Counted from the stretch's first letter, positions 8,374 through 17,593 are shown. The stretch: 64,000 bases of DNA from Pseudoxanthomonas sp. PXM02 (GCF_014851805.1 NZ_JACVAK010000004.1:186001-250000), one strand, 5' to 3'. Translations and numbers: made by a program. The notes: generated by a model from the letters alone, not told the origin.

Positions 8374-9108
8374 ATGTCCGGAATCGAAGGAAAAGTCATC
8401 GCCATCACCGGCGCCAGCAGCGGCATCGGCGAAGCCGCCGCGCGCGAACTCGCCCGCCGTGGCGCCAGGGTCGTGCTGGGTGCGCGCCGCACCGACCGTC
8501 TTGAAAAGCTCGTCGCCGAGATCGAAGCGGATGGCGGCGTCGCGCGCCAGCGTGCGCTCGACGTCACCCGCCTTGATGACGTGCAGGCGTTCGTCGATTT
8601 CGCCCGCAGCGAATTCGGCCGGCTCGACGTGATCATCAACAACGCAGGCGTGATGCCGCTGTCGCCGCTGGCCGCGCTGAAGATCGACGAATGGAACGCG
8701 ATGGTCGACGTCAACATCCGTGGTGTGCTGCACGGCATCGCAGCGGCCTTGCCGGTGATGCAGGCGCAGGGTGGTGGGCAGGTCATCAACGTGTCCTCCA
8801 TCGGCGGCCATGCCGTCTATCCGACCGCAGCGGTCTACTGCGCCACCAAGTACGCGGTGGTCGCCATCTCCGAAGGCTTGCGCCAGGAGCACCAGGACAT
8901 CCGCGTCACCGTCATCTCGCCCGGCGTGACCACCAGCGAACTGGCCAGCACCATCACCGATCCCGATGCGAAGGCAGGCATGGAGCAGTTCCGCCAGATC
9001 GCGATCCCCGCGGACGCCATCGCGCGCGCGATGGCCTACGCGATCGAGCAGCCCGCTGATGTCGATGTCAGCGAGATCATCGTGCGTCCGACCGCCAGCG
9101 CCTACTGA
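8374..9108 (+). CDS. SDR-family NAD(P)-dependent oxidoreductase
   Basis: A 244-residue short-chain dehydrogenase. It has the cofactor motif TGASSGIG (residues 12-19), the structural NNAG, a catalytic Ser in NVSSIGG, and the catalytic pair Tyr155/Lys159 in YCATK. Absence of a signal peptide places it in the cytoplasm. The physiological substrate cannot be read from the sequence. It lies 199 bases from the divergent AraC regulator, its likely controller, and about 100 bases before an aldo/keto reductase gene. The ATG at 8374 gives the canonical short N terminus before the beta-1 strand. Confidence 0.92.
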   Translation: MSGIEGKVIAITGASSGIGEAAARELARRGARVVLGARRTDRLEKLVAEIEADGGVARQRALDVTRLDDVQAFVDFARSEFGRLDVIINNAGVMPLSPLAALKIDEWNAMVDVNIRGVLHGIAAALPVMQAQGGGQVINVSSIGGHAVYPTAAVYCATKYAVVAISEGLRQEHQDIRVTVISPGVTTSELASTITDPDAKAGMEQFRQIAIPADAIARAMAYAIEQPADVDVSEIIVRPTASAY

Positions 9109-9162
9109 CCGTTCCATCTGCCGGCAACGAAGTTTTCCATCGTCGGGGTTGCCGCGGCAGCG

Positions 9163-9192
9163 GCGGGGGAGTGCAATGGCGCACTCCCCCGC
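9163..9192. terminator. 12-bp perfect hairpin between the SDR and aldo/keto reductase genes
   Basis: GCGGGGGAGTGC (9163-9174) pairs perfectly with GCACTCCCCCGC (9181-9192) around AATGGC. It is followed by only two Ts, and lies 54 bases after the SDR stop and 18 bases before the next start. It could terminate SDR transcription or act as an mRNA-processing/stability element that also restricts access to the downstream ribosome-binding region. Confidence 0.6.
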
Positions 9193-9209
9193 TTCTGGAA
9201 CACCCCTCC

Positions 9210-10244
9210 ATGGAATACCGCTATCTCGGCGCGTCCGGCTTCCGCGTGCCCGTCCTTTCCTTCGGTACCGGCACGTTCGGCGGGCAAGGCGCATTGTTCA
9301 GTGCATGGGGCAGCACCGACGTGGCCGAAGCGCGCCGCCTGGTCGATGTCTGCCTCGATGCCGGGCTGAACATGTTCGACAGCGCCGACGTCTACTCGAA
9401 GGGCGCGGCCGAGGAAATCCTCGGCGAAGCCATCAAGGGCAAGCCGCGCGATGCGCTGATCATTTCCACCAAGGCCACCTTCCGCTTCGGTGACGGCGAG
9501 AACCAGGTCGGCTCCTCACGCCACCACCTCATCAACGCCGTCGATGCCGCACTCAAGCGGCTCGGCACCGACTACATTGACCTGTTCCAGCTGCACGGCT
9601 TCGATGCGCGCCCGCCGGTGGAAGAAGTGCTGTCCACGCTGGACACGCTGGTGAAGGCCGGCAAGATCCGCTATCTGGGCGTGTCCAATTTCTCCGGCTG
9701 GCATTTGATGAAGTCGCTCGCGGCCGCCGACCGTCACGGCTGGTCGCGCTATGTGGCGCACCAGGCGTACTACTCGCTGGTGGGTCGCGATTACGAGTGG
9801 GAGCTGATGCCGCTGGCTGCCGACCAGGGTGTCGGTGCGGTCGTATGGAGCCCGCTGGGCTGGGGTCGCCTGACCGGCAAGATCCGCCGTGGCCAGCCGC
9901 TGCCGGAGAACAGTCGCCTGCAATCGCAGACCGCGCAGGACGCGGGTCCGCAGGTCGATCTGGAGTATCTGTACGACGTGGTCGATGCCCTGGACGAGGT
10001 CGCACAGGAAACCGGCAAGTCGATCCCGCAGGTCGCACTGAACTGGCTGCTGCAGCGTCCCACCGTCAGTACCGTGGTGATCGGCGCGCGCAACGAGGAG
10101 CAGCTGAAGCAGAACCTCGGCGCGGTGGGCTGGAACCTGTCGGCCGAGCAGGTGGCGAAGCTGGACAAGGCGAGCCAGCGTCCGAAGCCGTACCCGTACT
10201 GGCACCAGGCCGGCTTCGCCTATCGCAATCCCACGCCGGTCTGA
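9210..10244 (+). CDS. Aldo/keto reductase
   Basis: A 344-residue NADPH-dependent aldo/keto reductase with a TIM-barrel fold. The catalytic tetrad is visible as Asp57 and Tyr62 (FDSADVY), Lys88 (ISTKATF) and His129 (FQLHGF). The C-terminal cofactor-binding segment appears as STVVIGARNEEQLKQN. Length and motifs fit the YhdN/AKR12-like group active on small aldehydes and ketones. The start at 9210 follows a strong hairpin, and the N terminus MEYRYLGASGFRVP is typical. It may belong to the same regulon as the upstream SDR gene. Confidence 0.92.
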   Translation: MEYRYLGASGFRVPVLSFGTGTFGGQGALFSAWGSTDVAEARRLVDVCLDAGLNMFDSADVYSKGAAEEILGEAIKGKPRDALIISTKATFRFGDGENQVGSSRHHLINAVDAALKRLGTDYIDLFQLHGFDARPPVEEVLSTLDTLVKAGKIRYLGVSNFSGWHLMKSLAAADRHGWSRYVAHQAYYSLVGRDYEWELMPLAADQGVGAVVWSPLGWGRLTGKIRRGQPLPENSRLQSQTAQDAGPQVDLEYLYDVVDALDEVAQETGKSIPQVALNWLLQRPTVSTVVIGARNEEQLKQNLGAVGWNLSAEQVAKLDKASQRPKPYPYWHQAGFAYRNPTPV

Positions 10245-10283
10245 TGTCGTGGGCGCAGGGCGGGAATGCTCGCCCTGCTTCGT

Positions 10284-10311
10284 CTTGAAGGATCGCGCGG
10301 CCTGCTAGAGT
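10284..10311 (+). promoter_or_regulatory. Candidate sigma-70 promoter of the amidohydrolase gene
   Basis: CTTGAA (10284-10289), 16 bases, then TAGAGT (10306-10311). It lies 33 bases upstream of the ATG at 10344. Both boxes are partial matches. Confidence 0.4.
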
Positions 10312-10343
10312 CGCGCGGTCCTGTTTCCGTCCCTGGAGTGCCG

Positions 10344-11639
10344 ATGCGCCTGCACGCTCGTGTGGTGAATGTCCTTGCCGCTGTCCTGACCGTCGCCTGT
10401 GCGCCCGCGTTCGCGGCCACCACGTACGTCAAGGCAGGGCGCCTGCTGGATGTCGAGTCCGGCCGCCTGCTGACCGACCAGGCCATCGTCATCGAGGATG
10501 CGCGCATCACCGCCATCGGTCCCGCGGCGAGTACGCCGGTGCCCGCCGGCGCCACCGTCCACGACCTGTCGAACAGGACCGTGCTGCCAGGTCTGATGGA
10601 TGCGCACGTGCACCTGCATGGCGATGCCGATCTGCAAGGCTATCGCCGCCTGGCAATCTCGCTGCCGGCGGCCGCCATCAAGGGCGCGAAGAACGCGCGC
10701 ACCACACTGCTGGCCGGCTTCACCACCGTGCGCGTACCGGGCTCGCCCGGTTACGCCGACGTGGCCTTGCGCGATGCGATCGCCGCGGGTGAAGTCGACG
10801 GTCCGCGCATCCTTGCCGGTGGCGTCTCCATCGGCATCACCGGTGGCCACTGCAGCGACAACAACCTGCTGCCGGCCGAGTACAAGGCGGTGGGCGAGGG
10901 TGTTGCCGACGGTCCCTGGGCCGCGCGCCAGAAGGTGCGGCAGAACGTCAAGTTCGGTGCCGACTTCATCAAGACCTGCTCCACCGGCGGGGTGCTGTCG
11001 AAGGGCACTGAAGTCGGCGCGCCCCAGTATTCGCTGGAAGAACTGACGGCGCTCGTCGACGAGGCGCATGCGCTGGGCCGCAAGGTCGCCTCGCACGCGC
11101 ACGGCGCCACCGGCATCCGCAACGCGCTGCTGGCCGGCGTGGACTCCATCGAGCACGCGAGCTTCATCGACGACGCCGGCATCGCGCTGGCGAAGAAGAA
11201 CGGCACCGTGCTGGTGATGGACATCTACAACACCGAATACATCCTCGGTGAAGGCGAGAAGGCCGGCTTCCTGCCGGAGTCGCTGGAGAAGGAGCGCCGC
11301 GTCGGCGCGACCCAGCGCGAGAACTTCCGCAAGGCACACCAGGCCGGCGTGATCATGGGGTTCGGCACCGATGGCGGCGTCTATCCGCACGGCCTCAATG
11401 CGCGCCAGTTCTCGCGCATGGTGCAGTTCGGCATGACCCCGCTGCAGGCGATCCGCTCCGCCACCGTCGTCAACGCGCGCCTGTTCGGCGTCGACAAGGA
11501 CGCGGGCGTGCTGAAGCCGGGCTATTACGCCGACCTGATCGCCGTCGATGGCGATCCGCTGCAGGACGTGGCCGTGCTGGAGAACGTCGGCTTCGTGATG
11601 AAGCAGGGTCGCGTCTACAAGAACACCGCGAGCGAATGA
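10344..11639 (+). CDS. Exported metal-dependent amidohydrolase
   Basis: A 431-residue amidohydrolase-superfamily enzyme with an N-terminal signal peptide (cleavage near residue 25, after AFA). The metal-binding HxH is in GLMDAHVHLHG. A lysine suited to carboxylation lies in ADFIKTCSTGG, further histidines in VASHAHG and IEHASF, and the catalytic aspartate in GFGTDGG. This set matches the imidazolonepropionase-like/Xaa-Pro (prolidase-type) group, which includes exported dipeptidases of Xanthomonadaceae. The exact substrate, a peptide or a lactone, is uncertain. The ATG at 10344 was chosen because it starts the signal peptide. The frnE-like gene follows after 10 bases. Confidence 0.88.
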   Translation: MRLHARVVNVLAAVLTVACAPAFAATTYVKAGRLLDVESGRLLTDQAIVIEDARITAIGPAASTPVPAGATVHDLSNRTVLPGLMDAHVHLHGDADLQGYRRLAISLPAAAIKGAKNARTTLLAGFTTVRVPGSPGYADVALRDAIAAGEVDGPRILAGGVSIGITGGHCSDNNLLPAEYKAVGEGVADGPWAARQKVRQNVKFGADFIKTCSTGGVLSKGTEVGAPQYSLEELTALVDEAHALGRKVASHAHGATGIRNALLAGVDSIEHASFIDDAGIALAKKNGTVLVMDIYNTEYILGEGEKAGFLPESLEKERRVGATQRENFRKAHQAGVIMGFGTDGGVYPHGLNARQFSRMVQFGMTPLQAIRSATVVNARLFGVDKDAGVLKPGYYADLIAVDGDPLQDVAVLENVGFVMKQGRVYKNTASE

Positions 11640-11649
11640 GGCGCACCGC

Positions 11650-12306
11650 ATGTCCAACCCCGTGAAGATCGATTTCGTCTCCGACGTCGCCTGCCCCTGG
11701 TGTGCGATCGGTCTGGCGGCCCTCGAGCGCGCAATGGCGAATGTCGGTGGCGACCTGCAGGTCGAACTGCATTTCCAGCCGTTCGAGTTGAATCCCGACA
11801 TGGGGCCGCAGGGCGAGTCGATCGCCGAGCATCTCGGCAGGAAGTACGGGATGAGCGCGGAGCAGCTGGCGCAGAACGGTGAGGCACTACGCCAGCGCGG
11901 CGAAGCGCTGGGCGTGCGCATCGACCTGCAGAAGCGCGACCATATCTACAACACCTTCGACGCGCACCGCCTGCTGCACTGGGCGGGCGGGCTCGGCGAA
12001 GCGCCGCAGCACGCGCTCAAGCGTGCGCTGCTGCAGGCCTACCACGGCGAAGGACGCAACGTGTCCGACCGCGAAACCCTGGTGGCGATCACGGGCGAAG
12101 CGGGTCTCGACGTCGTCGAAGCGAGACGTGTCCTGGAGACGGATGCCTTCGCTGCGCAGGTCCGCGAGCGCGAGCACTTCTACCAGCAGCACGGCATTCG
12201 TGCGGTGCCGTCGGTGATCTTCAACGACCGCCACCTGGTGCAGGGCGGCCAGCCGGTCGAGGTGTTCGAACAGGCCCTGCGGCAGCTGGCCGGACTCAAC
12301 GGCTGA
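11650..12306 (+). CDS. DsbA-family oxidoreductase, FrnE type
   Basis: A 218-residue cytoplasmic thioredoxin-fold protein. The active site CPWC is at residues 15-18, right after the first strand. The conserved C-terminal cis-proline region appears as IRAVPSVIFNDRHLVQGGQP. The family includes FrnE disulfide isomerases and 2-hydroxychromene-2-carboxylate isomerase relatives. It lies 10 bases after the amidohydrolase gene, suggesting co-transcription. Its 3' end overlaps the convergent DUF1579 gene by 11 bases. Confidence 0.9.
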   Translation: MSNPVKIDFVSDVACPWCAIGLAALERAMANVGGDLQVELHFQPFELNPDMGPQGESIAEHLGRKYGMSAEQLAQNGEALRQRGEALGVRIDLQKRDHIYNTFDAHRLLHWAGGLGEAPQHALKRALLQAYHGEGRNVSDRETLVAITGEAGLDVVEARRVLETDAFAAQVREREHFYQQHGIRAVPSVIFNDRHLVQGGQPVEVFEQALRQLAGLNG

Positions 12307-12793
12307 CGCGGGTGTAGCGCGTCTCCACCGCACGCGTCTCTTCGCCCTGCGGGTTGATGTTGAACATGGTGATCACCAGCGTGTCCGGATCGGGCTGCTC
12401 CAGCGTCGTGCGCCAGCCCCAGCGCGGGCCACCCTGCCCGTCGCCGTAGCTGCCGAGCACATCGGGGAGCGAGCCGCCGCCGCCGGTCGAGAACATGATG
12501 CTGCTGCCAGTGCCGAAACTTTCCACCCAGGCGGATTCCCAGCGTCCTTCGTCCAGGTGGTAGCCGTACATCACGACACCTTCGATCGGTTCGTCGTTGT
12601 AGCAGCTTTCGTACTCGTGGATCAGGAAGCGACCGCCCAGCACGCTGCGGATGCGCCCGCGCTGCGGCGCTTCGCAGGCGAGTTCGTCCGGGATGAACCA
12701 CAGGCGGAAGCTGCCTTCCCAGTCGCCGGCCATCTGCGCCAGTTGCCGGTGCGGGCCGCTCGCAAGCGATGCTTCGAATGCTTCTTTTCCCAT
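12296..12793 (-). CDS. DUF1579 family protein
   Basis: A 165-residue protein with the DUF1579 pattern: GDWEGSFRLWF near the start, LGGRFLIHEYES, then GYHLDEGRWESAWVESFG. The fold is predicted to be a lipocalin-like beta barrel, and no function is established. The start at 12793 follows GGAGG at nine bases; an upstream in-frame ATG has no better signal. It converges on the FrnE-type gene with an 11-base 3' overlap. Confidence 0.85.
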   Translation of the reverse strand: MGKEAFEASLASGPHRQLAQMAGDWEGSFRLWFIPDELACEAPQRGRIRSVLGGRFLIHEYESCYNDEPIEGVVMYGYHLDEGRWESAWVESFGTGSSIMFSTGGGGSLPDVLGSYGDGQGGPRWGWRTTLEQPDPDTLVITMFNINPQGEETRAVETRYTRVSR

Positions 12794-12885
12794 GGTGCCC
12801 GCCTCCGTGAAGGGAGCGGGCATCATGCCACCCGGTCGAGGCGCCCGGCCGCGGTGGCATGTCCGCATTGCGCGAGGGTCAGGGA

Positions 12886-13098
12886 TCAGCCGTGGCGGGC
12901 CAGCAGGATGGCTTCGTTGCTCGGCATCTCGACGACCACGGCGGTGGGGATGCCATGGTGCTGGTGCAGGGTGGCGGCGAGCAGCTTGGCGCTCTCGCGC
13001 GCATCGCCGAGGTTGTCGAACCAGTTGCGGCCGTACTGGCCTTCGTAGAGTTGCCAGCCTTTGTCATTGGCGGCGATGGTGAACAGCAGGCGGGGCAT
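12886..13098 (-). CDS. Small uncharacterised protein (70 aa)
   Basis: The product is MPRLLFTIAANDKGW... ending EAILLARHG. The codon choice matches its neighbours (GC-rich third positions). A GGAG lies upstream of the ATG, and there is no overlap with other genes. The pattern of an N-terminal beta strand, a Trp, and an alanine-rich helix (ARESAKLLAATLHQHHG) recalls short stress-type domains with an F/W-strand-helix layout. I do not recognise a named family. No signal peptide or membrane segment is seen. Confidence 0.65.
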   Translation of the reverse strand: MPRLLFTIAANDKGWQLYEGQYGRNWFDNLGDARESAKLLAATLHQHHGIPTAVVVEMPSNEAILLARHG

Positions 13099-13238
13099 AA
13101 CGGACTCCAGTCAACACGCCGGGCAGGGAACCGGCGTGCGCACTGTGCGCGAATGTGTCAGTTATCACATTCGGCGGACGCCCCGAATGCGGGTAGGAAA
13201 AGTCCTACGCCGCTGTAGGCGCGATACCCGGGCTGCCG

Positions 13239-13925
13239 TCAGCGCAGCAGCGGCTCCAGCGCCTTCCACACGTGGTCGCGCAGCTTGGGCTGGGCACTGG
13301 CGACCGGGTGCAGGTTGTCGGCCTGGTAGGCGTTGCGGTCCAGCGCGATCGGTTCCAGCAGGAACGGCAGCAGCGCGGTGCTGTACTGCCTGGACAGCGC
13401 AGTGAAGTTCTGTTCGAAGCCGCGCGTGTATTCGGGACCGAAGTTGGGCGGCATGCGCATCCCGACCAGCAGCACCTTCGCCTTCGTGGCCTGCGCCGCC
13501 TTGATCATCTTTTCCAGGTTGGCGCGGCTCTGTGCGAGCGGCAGACCGCGCAGGCCGTCGTTGGCGCCCAGCGCAATGACGACGACGGCAGGCGTGTGGC
13601 GCTGCAGTTCCGCCGAGATGCGTGCCGCACCACCCGCGGTGGTTTCGCCGCTGATACTGGCATTGACCACGCGCCAGCCAGGCTTGGTCTTGCCGATGCG
13701 GTCTGCCGTGAGCGACACCCAGCCCTGCGTCGGCGCCAGCCCGTAAGCGGCGGACAACGAATCGCCCATCACCAGGATGGTGCGAGCGCCCTTCGCCGGT
13801 GCAGCCGATGCCGTCTGCGCTGCGACCGGACGTGCGAATAATGCGACGAGCAGCAGCAGCGACAAGCCCATGGCCCATTGCAGGCGTGCGCGAGGGACCC
13901 CATACCTGATCAAATTAAGAAACAT
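13239..13925 (-). CDS. tesA: Periplasmic arylesterase/thioesterase TesA (GDSL hydrolase)
   Basis: A 228-residue SGNH hydrolase. An N-terminal hydrophobic segment (about residues 17-36, ending PVAAQ) is a signal peptide or anchor. The catalytic Ser56 sits in GDSLS, the oxyanion Gly/Asn in GANDGLRG, and the Asp/His pair in DNLHP. TesA hydrolyses acyl-CoA, esters and lysophospholipids in the periplasm. The start codon is only 16 bases from the first ATG of the divergent ABC-transporter gene. If both first ATGs are used, the two promoters must lie inside the opposite coding regions; a start nearer MGLSLLLL would relieve this. Confidence 0.9.
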   Translation of the reverse strand: MFLNLIRYGVPRARLQWAMGLSLLLLVALFARPVAAQTASAAPAKGARTILVMGDSLSAAYGLAPTQGWVSLTADRIGKTKPGWRVVNASISGETTAGGAARISAELQRHTPAVVVIALGANDGLRGLPLAQSRANLEKMIKAAQATKAKVLLVGMRMPPNFGPEYTRGFEQNFTALSRQYSTALLPFLLEPIALDRNAYQADNLHPVASAQPKLRDHVWKALEPLLR

Positions 13926-13941
13926 TTAATCCACGCTCCCG

Positions 13942-14688
13942 ATGATTCACGAAATGACCGACGAGACGATCATGGCCGACGCCAGCAGACTCCACCCTGA
14001 AGCCGCCACCCGCCACGCCGTCCTGGATGTGCAGGGACTTGGCAAGCATGTACCGCTGCCCGAGGGCGCACTGACGATACTCGACGACATCGGGTTCCGC
14101 ATCGAACATGGCGATACGGTCGCGATCGTGGGTGCGTCGGGCTCGGGCAAGAGCACGCTGCTGTCGCTGCTGGCCGGCCTCGACGTCCCGAGTGCGGGCA
14201 CGGTGACGCTGGACGGCGAGCGCCTCTCCGACATGGACGAAGACGGCCGCGCCCGCGTGCGCGGCGACAAGGTCGGCTTCGTGTTCCAGAGCTTCCAGCT
14301 GCTGCCGTCGCTGACAGCGCTGGAGAACGTCATGCTGCCGCTGGAGCTGCGTGGCGACACCGATGTGGAAGGCCCGGCACGGCAGATCCTGGAGAAGGTC
14401 GGCCTCGGCCAGCGCCTCGGCCATTACCCGCGCCAGTTGTCGGGGGGTGAGCAGCAGCGCGTGGCGCTCGCACGTGCGTTCGTCACGCGGCCGTCGTTGC
14501 TGTTCGCGGACGAGCCCACCGGCAACCTCGACACGCACACCGGGCAGGCCATCGTCGAACTGCTGTTCGCGCTGAATGCCGATGCCGGTACCACGCTCGT
14601 GCTGGTGACGCATGACGACCATCTCGCGGCGCGCTGCCAGCGCCTGATCCGGTTGGATGCCGGTCGCCTGCAGGGCGCTGCCGCATGA
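13942..14688 (+). CDS. ybbA: ABC transporter ATP-binding protein, YbbA type
   Basis: A 248-residue ATPase of the LolD/MacB class. It has a Walker A GASGSGKST (residues 64-72), a Q-loop in FVFQSFQLLPSL, a signature LSGGEQQRVALARA, a Walker B LLFADEPTGNLD and an H-loop in LVTHDDH. It pairs with the FtsX-type permease that overlaps its stop codon (ATGA). The ybbAP genes next to tesA reproduce the E. coli order. The role is probably extraction of lipids or hydrophobic molecules rather than import. Internal ATGs at 13954 and 13972 are alternative starts and would widen the spacer to tesA. Confidence 0.92.
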   Translation: MIHEMTDETIMADASRLHPEAATRHAVLDVQGLGKHVPLPEGALTILDDIGFRIEHGDTVAIVGASGSGKSTLLSLLAGLDVPSAGTVTLDGERLSDMDEDGRARVRGDKVGFVFQSFQLLPSLTALENVMLPLELRGDTDVEGPARQILEKVGLGQRLGHYPRQLSGGEQQRVALARAFVTRPSLLFADEPTGNLDTHTGQAIVELLFALNADAGTTLVLVTHDDHLAARCQRLIRLDAGRLQGAAA

Positions 14689-17186
14689 GGACGCTGGCGC
14701 TGGCGTGGCGCCAACTGCGGCGTGATCTCGCTGCCGGTGACGTCCGCATCCTGTTCGCGGCGCTGGTGCTGGCGGTCGTCGCCGTCACCGCCGTCGGCTT
14801 CGTCACCGATCGCGCCGAACGTGCGCTGGCGATCGAAGCGAACCGGCTGCTGGGCGGCGATGTCGTCGTGCGCGGTGATGCGCCGCCAACCGATGCCCTG
14901 CGCGCACTCGCCGCAGCGCCCGGCCTCCGTGTGACCGAAACGCAGGAACTGCAGAGCATGATCCGCGCCGGCGAATCGCTGTCGCTGGGCGACCTGCGCG
15001 CGCTGGGCGAGGGCTTTCCACTGCGCGGCAGCTTCCGCGTGATCGATCGCGCTGGTGGCGCCGAACGCGATGCCGGCGGCATTCCTGCGCCGGGCACACT
15101 ATGGATCAGCCAGGCAGGCGCGGAGACGCTGGGCGCCAAGCTGGGCGACGAGATCGGCATCGGCACGCGCTCGTTGAAGCTCGCAGCGCTGGTGGCGCAA
15201 GAGCCCGATGCGGCGCTCGATTACTTCAATGTCGCACCCAAGGTCTTCCTCAATCTCGCCGACCTGCCGTCCACCGGCCTGGTGCAGGAAGGCAGTCGCC
15301 TGCGCTATCGCCTGGTCGTCGCGGGTGACGCCGCAGCGGTCGAAACCTTCACCGCGGCGGTGAAGCCGCAGCTCGTGCGCGGCCAGCGCATGGAGACGAT
15401 CCAGGACGCACGCCCGGAAGTGCGCTCCGCGCTGGATCGCGCCAGCCGCTTCCTCGGCCTAGCCGCATTGGTATCCGTCGTACTGGCCGCCGTCGCCGTC
15501 GCGATGGCGGCGCGCCGGCACAGCGAGCGCCATCTGTCGGGCACCGCGGTGATGCGCTGCCTCGGTGCGCAGCAGCGCACGCTGGTCGGCATCCATGTCG
15601 GCGAACTGGTGTTGTTGGGGTTGGCCGCCTGCACGGTCGGTGTGCTGATCGCGTTCGGACTGCAGTGGGGTATCGGCAGCTGGCTGCAGCAGTCGTTGAA
15701 GATCGATATTCCGCCGGCGGGCGTGATGCCGGCCTTGCAAGGCTATGGCGTCGGCATGATCGTGCTGCTTGCCTTCGGCGCACCGCCGGTGCTGGCGCTG
15801 CGCCGTGTTCCTGCGCTGCGCGTGCTGCGTCGTGATCTCGACCGTACCGAGCCGAGCGCCTGGCTGGTGGCACTGACCGGCTTCGTTGGCCTGGGTGCGC
15901 TGCTGTGGTGGAAGGCGGGTTCACCGACGCTCGGCACGGCGATGCTGGTCGGCATCATCGGGACGCTGGCCGTGCTCGCGCTGCTGGCATGGATGCTGAT
16001 CGTGCTGGTGCGCCGCCTGCGTTCGCGCCTGCGGGGCAGCCTGCGCTACGGGCTGGCCAATGTCAGCCGTCGCGCGGGGACGTCCATCGCGCAGGTGTCC
16101 GCACTCGGCCTCGGGCTGATGGCGTTGCTGTTGCTGACCTTCGTGCGCACCGACCTGCTGGATCGCTGGCAGCTGGCGCTCTCCGCCAACGCGCCGAACC
16201 GCTTCATCATCAACGTGCAGCCGGACCAGGTGGATCCGGTGAAGACATTCATGCAGGCGCGTGGGCTGTCGACGGTCGACCTGTACCCGATGATCCGCGG
16301 TCGCCTGGTCGAGCTCAACGGCAAGCCCACCAGCGGCGCCGACTACGAAGAGGCCGACGAGCGCACCCAGCGTCGCGCGGATCGCGAGTTCAACCTGTCG
16401 ATGGCCGCGACGCTGCGCGACGACAACAAGGTCACGGCAGGCGAATTCTGGACCGGACGCACGCCGTCCTCGCCCGAACTGTCGGTCGAAGAGGACTTCG
16501 CTGAAGGACTGGGCTGGAAACTGGGCGACCAGGTCGCGTTCGACATCGCCGGCCAGCGCTTCGAGGGCCGCATCACCAGCCTGCGCAGCGTGGACTGGGA
16601 AAGCTTCCGCCCCAACTTCTTCGTCGTCGCCTCGCCGGGCGCGCTGGACGGCTACTCGGCCAGCTACATCACTGCGGTCAGCGTGCCTGCCGGCGATAGC
16701 GCGTTTACGCGCGAACTGGTCAACCAGTTCCCGAACCTGTCGGTGATCGACGTCGAGGCGGTGCTGAACCAGGTGCGCAGCACGGCGGAGCAGGTCTCGC
16801 AGGTGGTGCAGGTGGTGTTCTGGTTCTCGCTGGCGGCGGGCCTGCTGGTGCTGATGGCCGCGGTGAGCGCGAGCCAGGACGAGCGGCTGCTGGAAGGCGG
16901 CGTGATGCGCGTACTGGGCGGCAGCCGTCGCCAGCTGCGTTTGGCGCAGGCGTCGGAGTTCGCGGCCATCGGACTGCTGGCAGGACTGGTGGCGGCCATC
17001 GCAGCGTCCGTGCTTTCAGGCGTGGTGGCCACGCAGGTGTTCGACCTGCCATGGAAGGCGAACTGGCAGCTGGCCGCCATCGGTGGCGGCCTCGGCATGC
17101 TGGCCGCGCTGGGTGCCGGCCTGTTCGCGACACGCAAGGTGCTGGACGCACCGCCATCGGTAACGCTGCGCGAACTGCAGGGATGA
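14685..17186 (+). CDS. ybbP: ABC transporter permease, YbbP type (FtsX/MacB fold)
   Basis: An 833-residue inner-membrane permease. An N-terminal membrane helix (about residues 20-40) leads to a large periplasmic domain. Two FtsX-type four-helix membrane domains follow, around 250-400 and 700-825. Typical permease segments are MRCLGAQQRTLVGIHVGELV in the first and MRVLGGSRRQLRLAQASEF in the second. The duplicated layout and the length match YbbP of E. coli. It is translationally coupled to the ATPase gene by a four-base overlap. Confidence 0.92.
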   Translation: MRTLALAWRQLRRDLAAGDVRILFAALVLAVVAVTAVGFVTDRAERALAIEANRLLGGDVVVRGDAPPTDALRALAAAPGLRVTETQELQSMIRAGESLSLGDLRALGEGFPLRGSFRVIDRAGGAERDAGGIPAPGTLWISQAGAETLGAKLGDEIGIGTRSLKLAALVAQEPDAALDYFNVAPKVFLNLADLPSTGLVQEGSRLRYRLVVAGDAAAVETFTAAVKPQLVRGQRMETIQDARPEVRSALDRASRFLGLAALVSVVLAAVAVAMAARRHSERHLSGTAVMRCLGAQQRTLVGIHVGELVLLGLAACTVGVLIAFGLQWGIGSWLQQSLKIDIPPAGVMPALQGYGVGMIVLLAFGAPPVLALRRVPALRVLRRDLDRTEPSAWLVALTGFVGLGALLWWKAGSPTLGTAMLVGIIGTLAVLALLAWMLIVLVRRLRSRLRGSLRYGLANVSRRAGTSIAQVSALGLGLMALLLLTFVRTDLLDRWQLALSANAPNRFIINVQPDQVDPVKTFMQARGLSTVDLYPMIRGRLVELNGKPTSGADYEEADERTQRRADREFNLSMAATLRDDNKVTAGEFWTGRTPSSPELSVEEDFAEGLGWKLGDQVAFDIAGQRFEGRITSLRSVDWESFRPNFFVVASPGALDGYSASYITAVSVPAGDSAFTRELVNQFPNLSVIDVEAVLNQVRSTAEQVSQVVQVVFWFSLAAGLLVLMAAVSASQDERLLEGGVMRVLGGSRRQLRLAQASEFAAIGLLAGLVAAIAASVLSGVVATQVFDLPWKANWQLAAIGGGLGMLAALGAGLFATRKVLDAPPSVTLRELQG

Positions 17187-17196
17187 TGAAGTCAGG

Positions 17197-17490
17197 CTAG
17201 TGACGACGACCGTCGTCGTCGCTGGCGAAGTCCTCGGCCCGCACCGGCATCGCATCGAAGCGGCGTTCGTAAGCCCGTTCTTCGATCACGCGCTCGATCT
17301 CGTCCTCGGGCAGATCGGGCGCACCGTACACCGCGTAGGCGATGCTGCCGTCCGCACGTTCACCGACCTGATGCAGGCGATAGCGTGCGTGGCCGCCGCC
17401 GCTGTTCTCGGGATAGTGGACCGGCGGGCGTCCGCCTTCCAGGTCCATCTCGCTGTTATCCACCACGCCACCTACGAACAACGCTCTCAT
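17197..17490 (-). CDS. Small uncharacterised protein (97 aa)
   Basis: The product starts MRALFVGGVVDNSE, contains RPPVHYPENSGGGHARYRLH and a central beta-rich YAVYGAPDLPEDE, and ends in an acidic tail SDDDGRRH. GGAGAG precedes the chosen ATG, and the frame upstream lacks support. Codon use is like that of the neighbours. I recognise no named family. The gene converges with ybbP at an 11-base gap and is separated from rtcB by the rtcB terminator, so it is probably transcribed separately or by read-through. Confidence 0.7.
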   Translation of the reverse strand: MRALFVGGVVDNSEMDLEGGRPPVHYPENSGGGHARYRLHQVGERADGSIAYAVYGAPDLPEDEIERVIEERAYERRFDAMPVRAEDFASDDDGRRH

Positions 17491-17593
17491 CTTCCACTCT
17501 CCGGCAGGACGATGATCGCGAGTCTGGCAGCCGCGATGTTCGCGCAGGGTCAAGCAAACATTGCGCGAGTGCGAACGAAGCGTTTGGCAAAGC

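Noticed and set aside
10305-11921. 538-codon minus-strand frame opposite the amidohydrolase
   Set aside because: It is antisense to a gene with a clear signal peptide and metal-binding motifs; the translated product is low-complexity.
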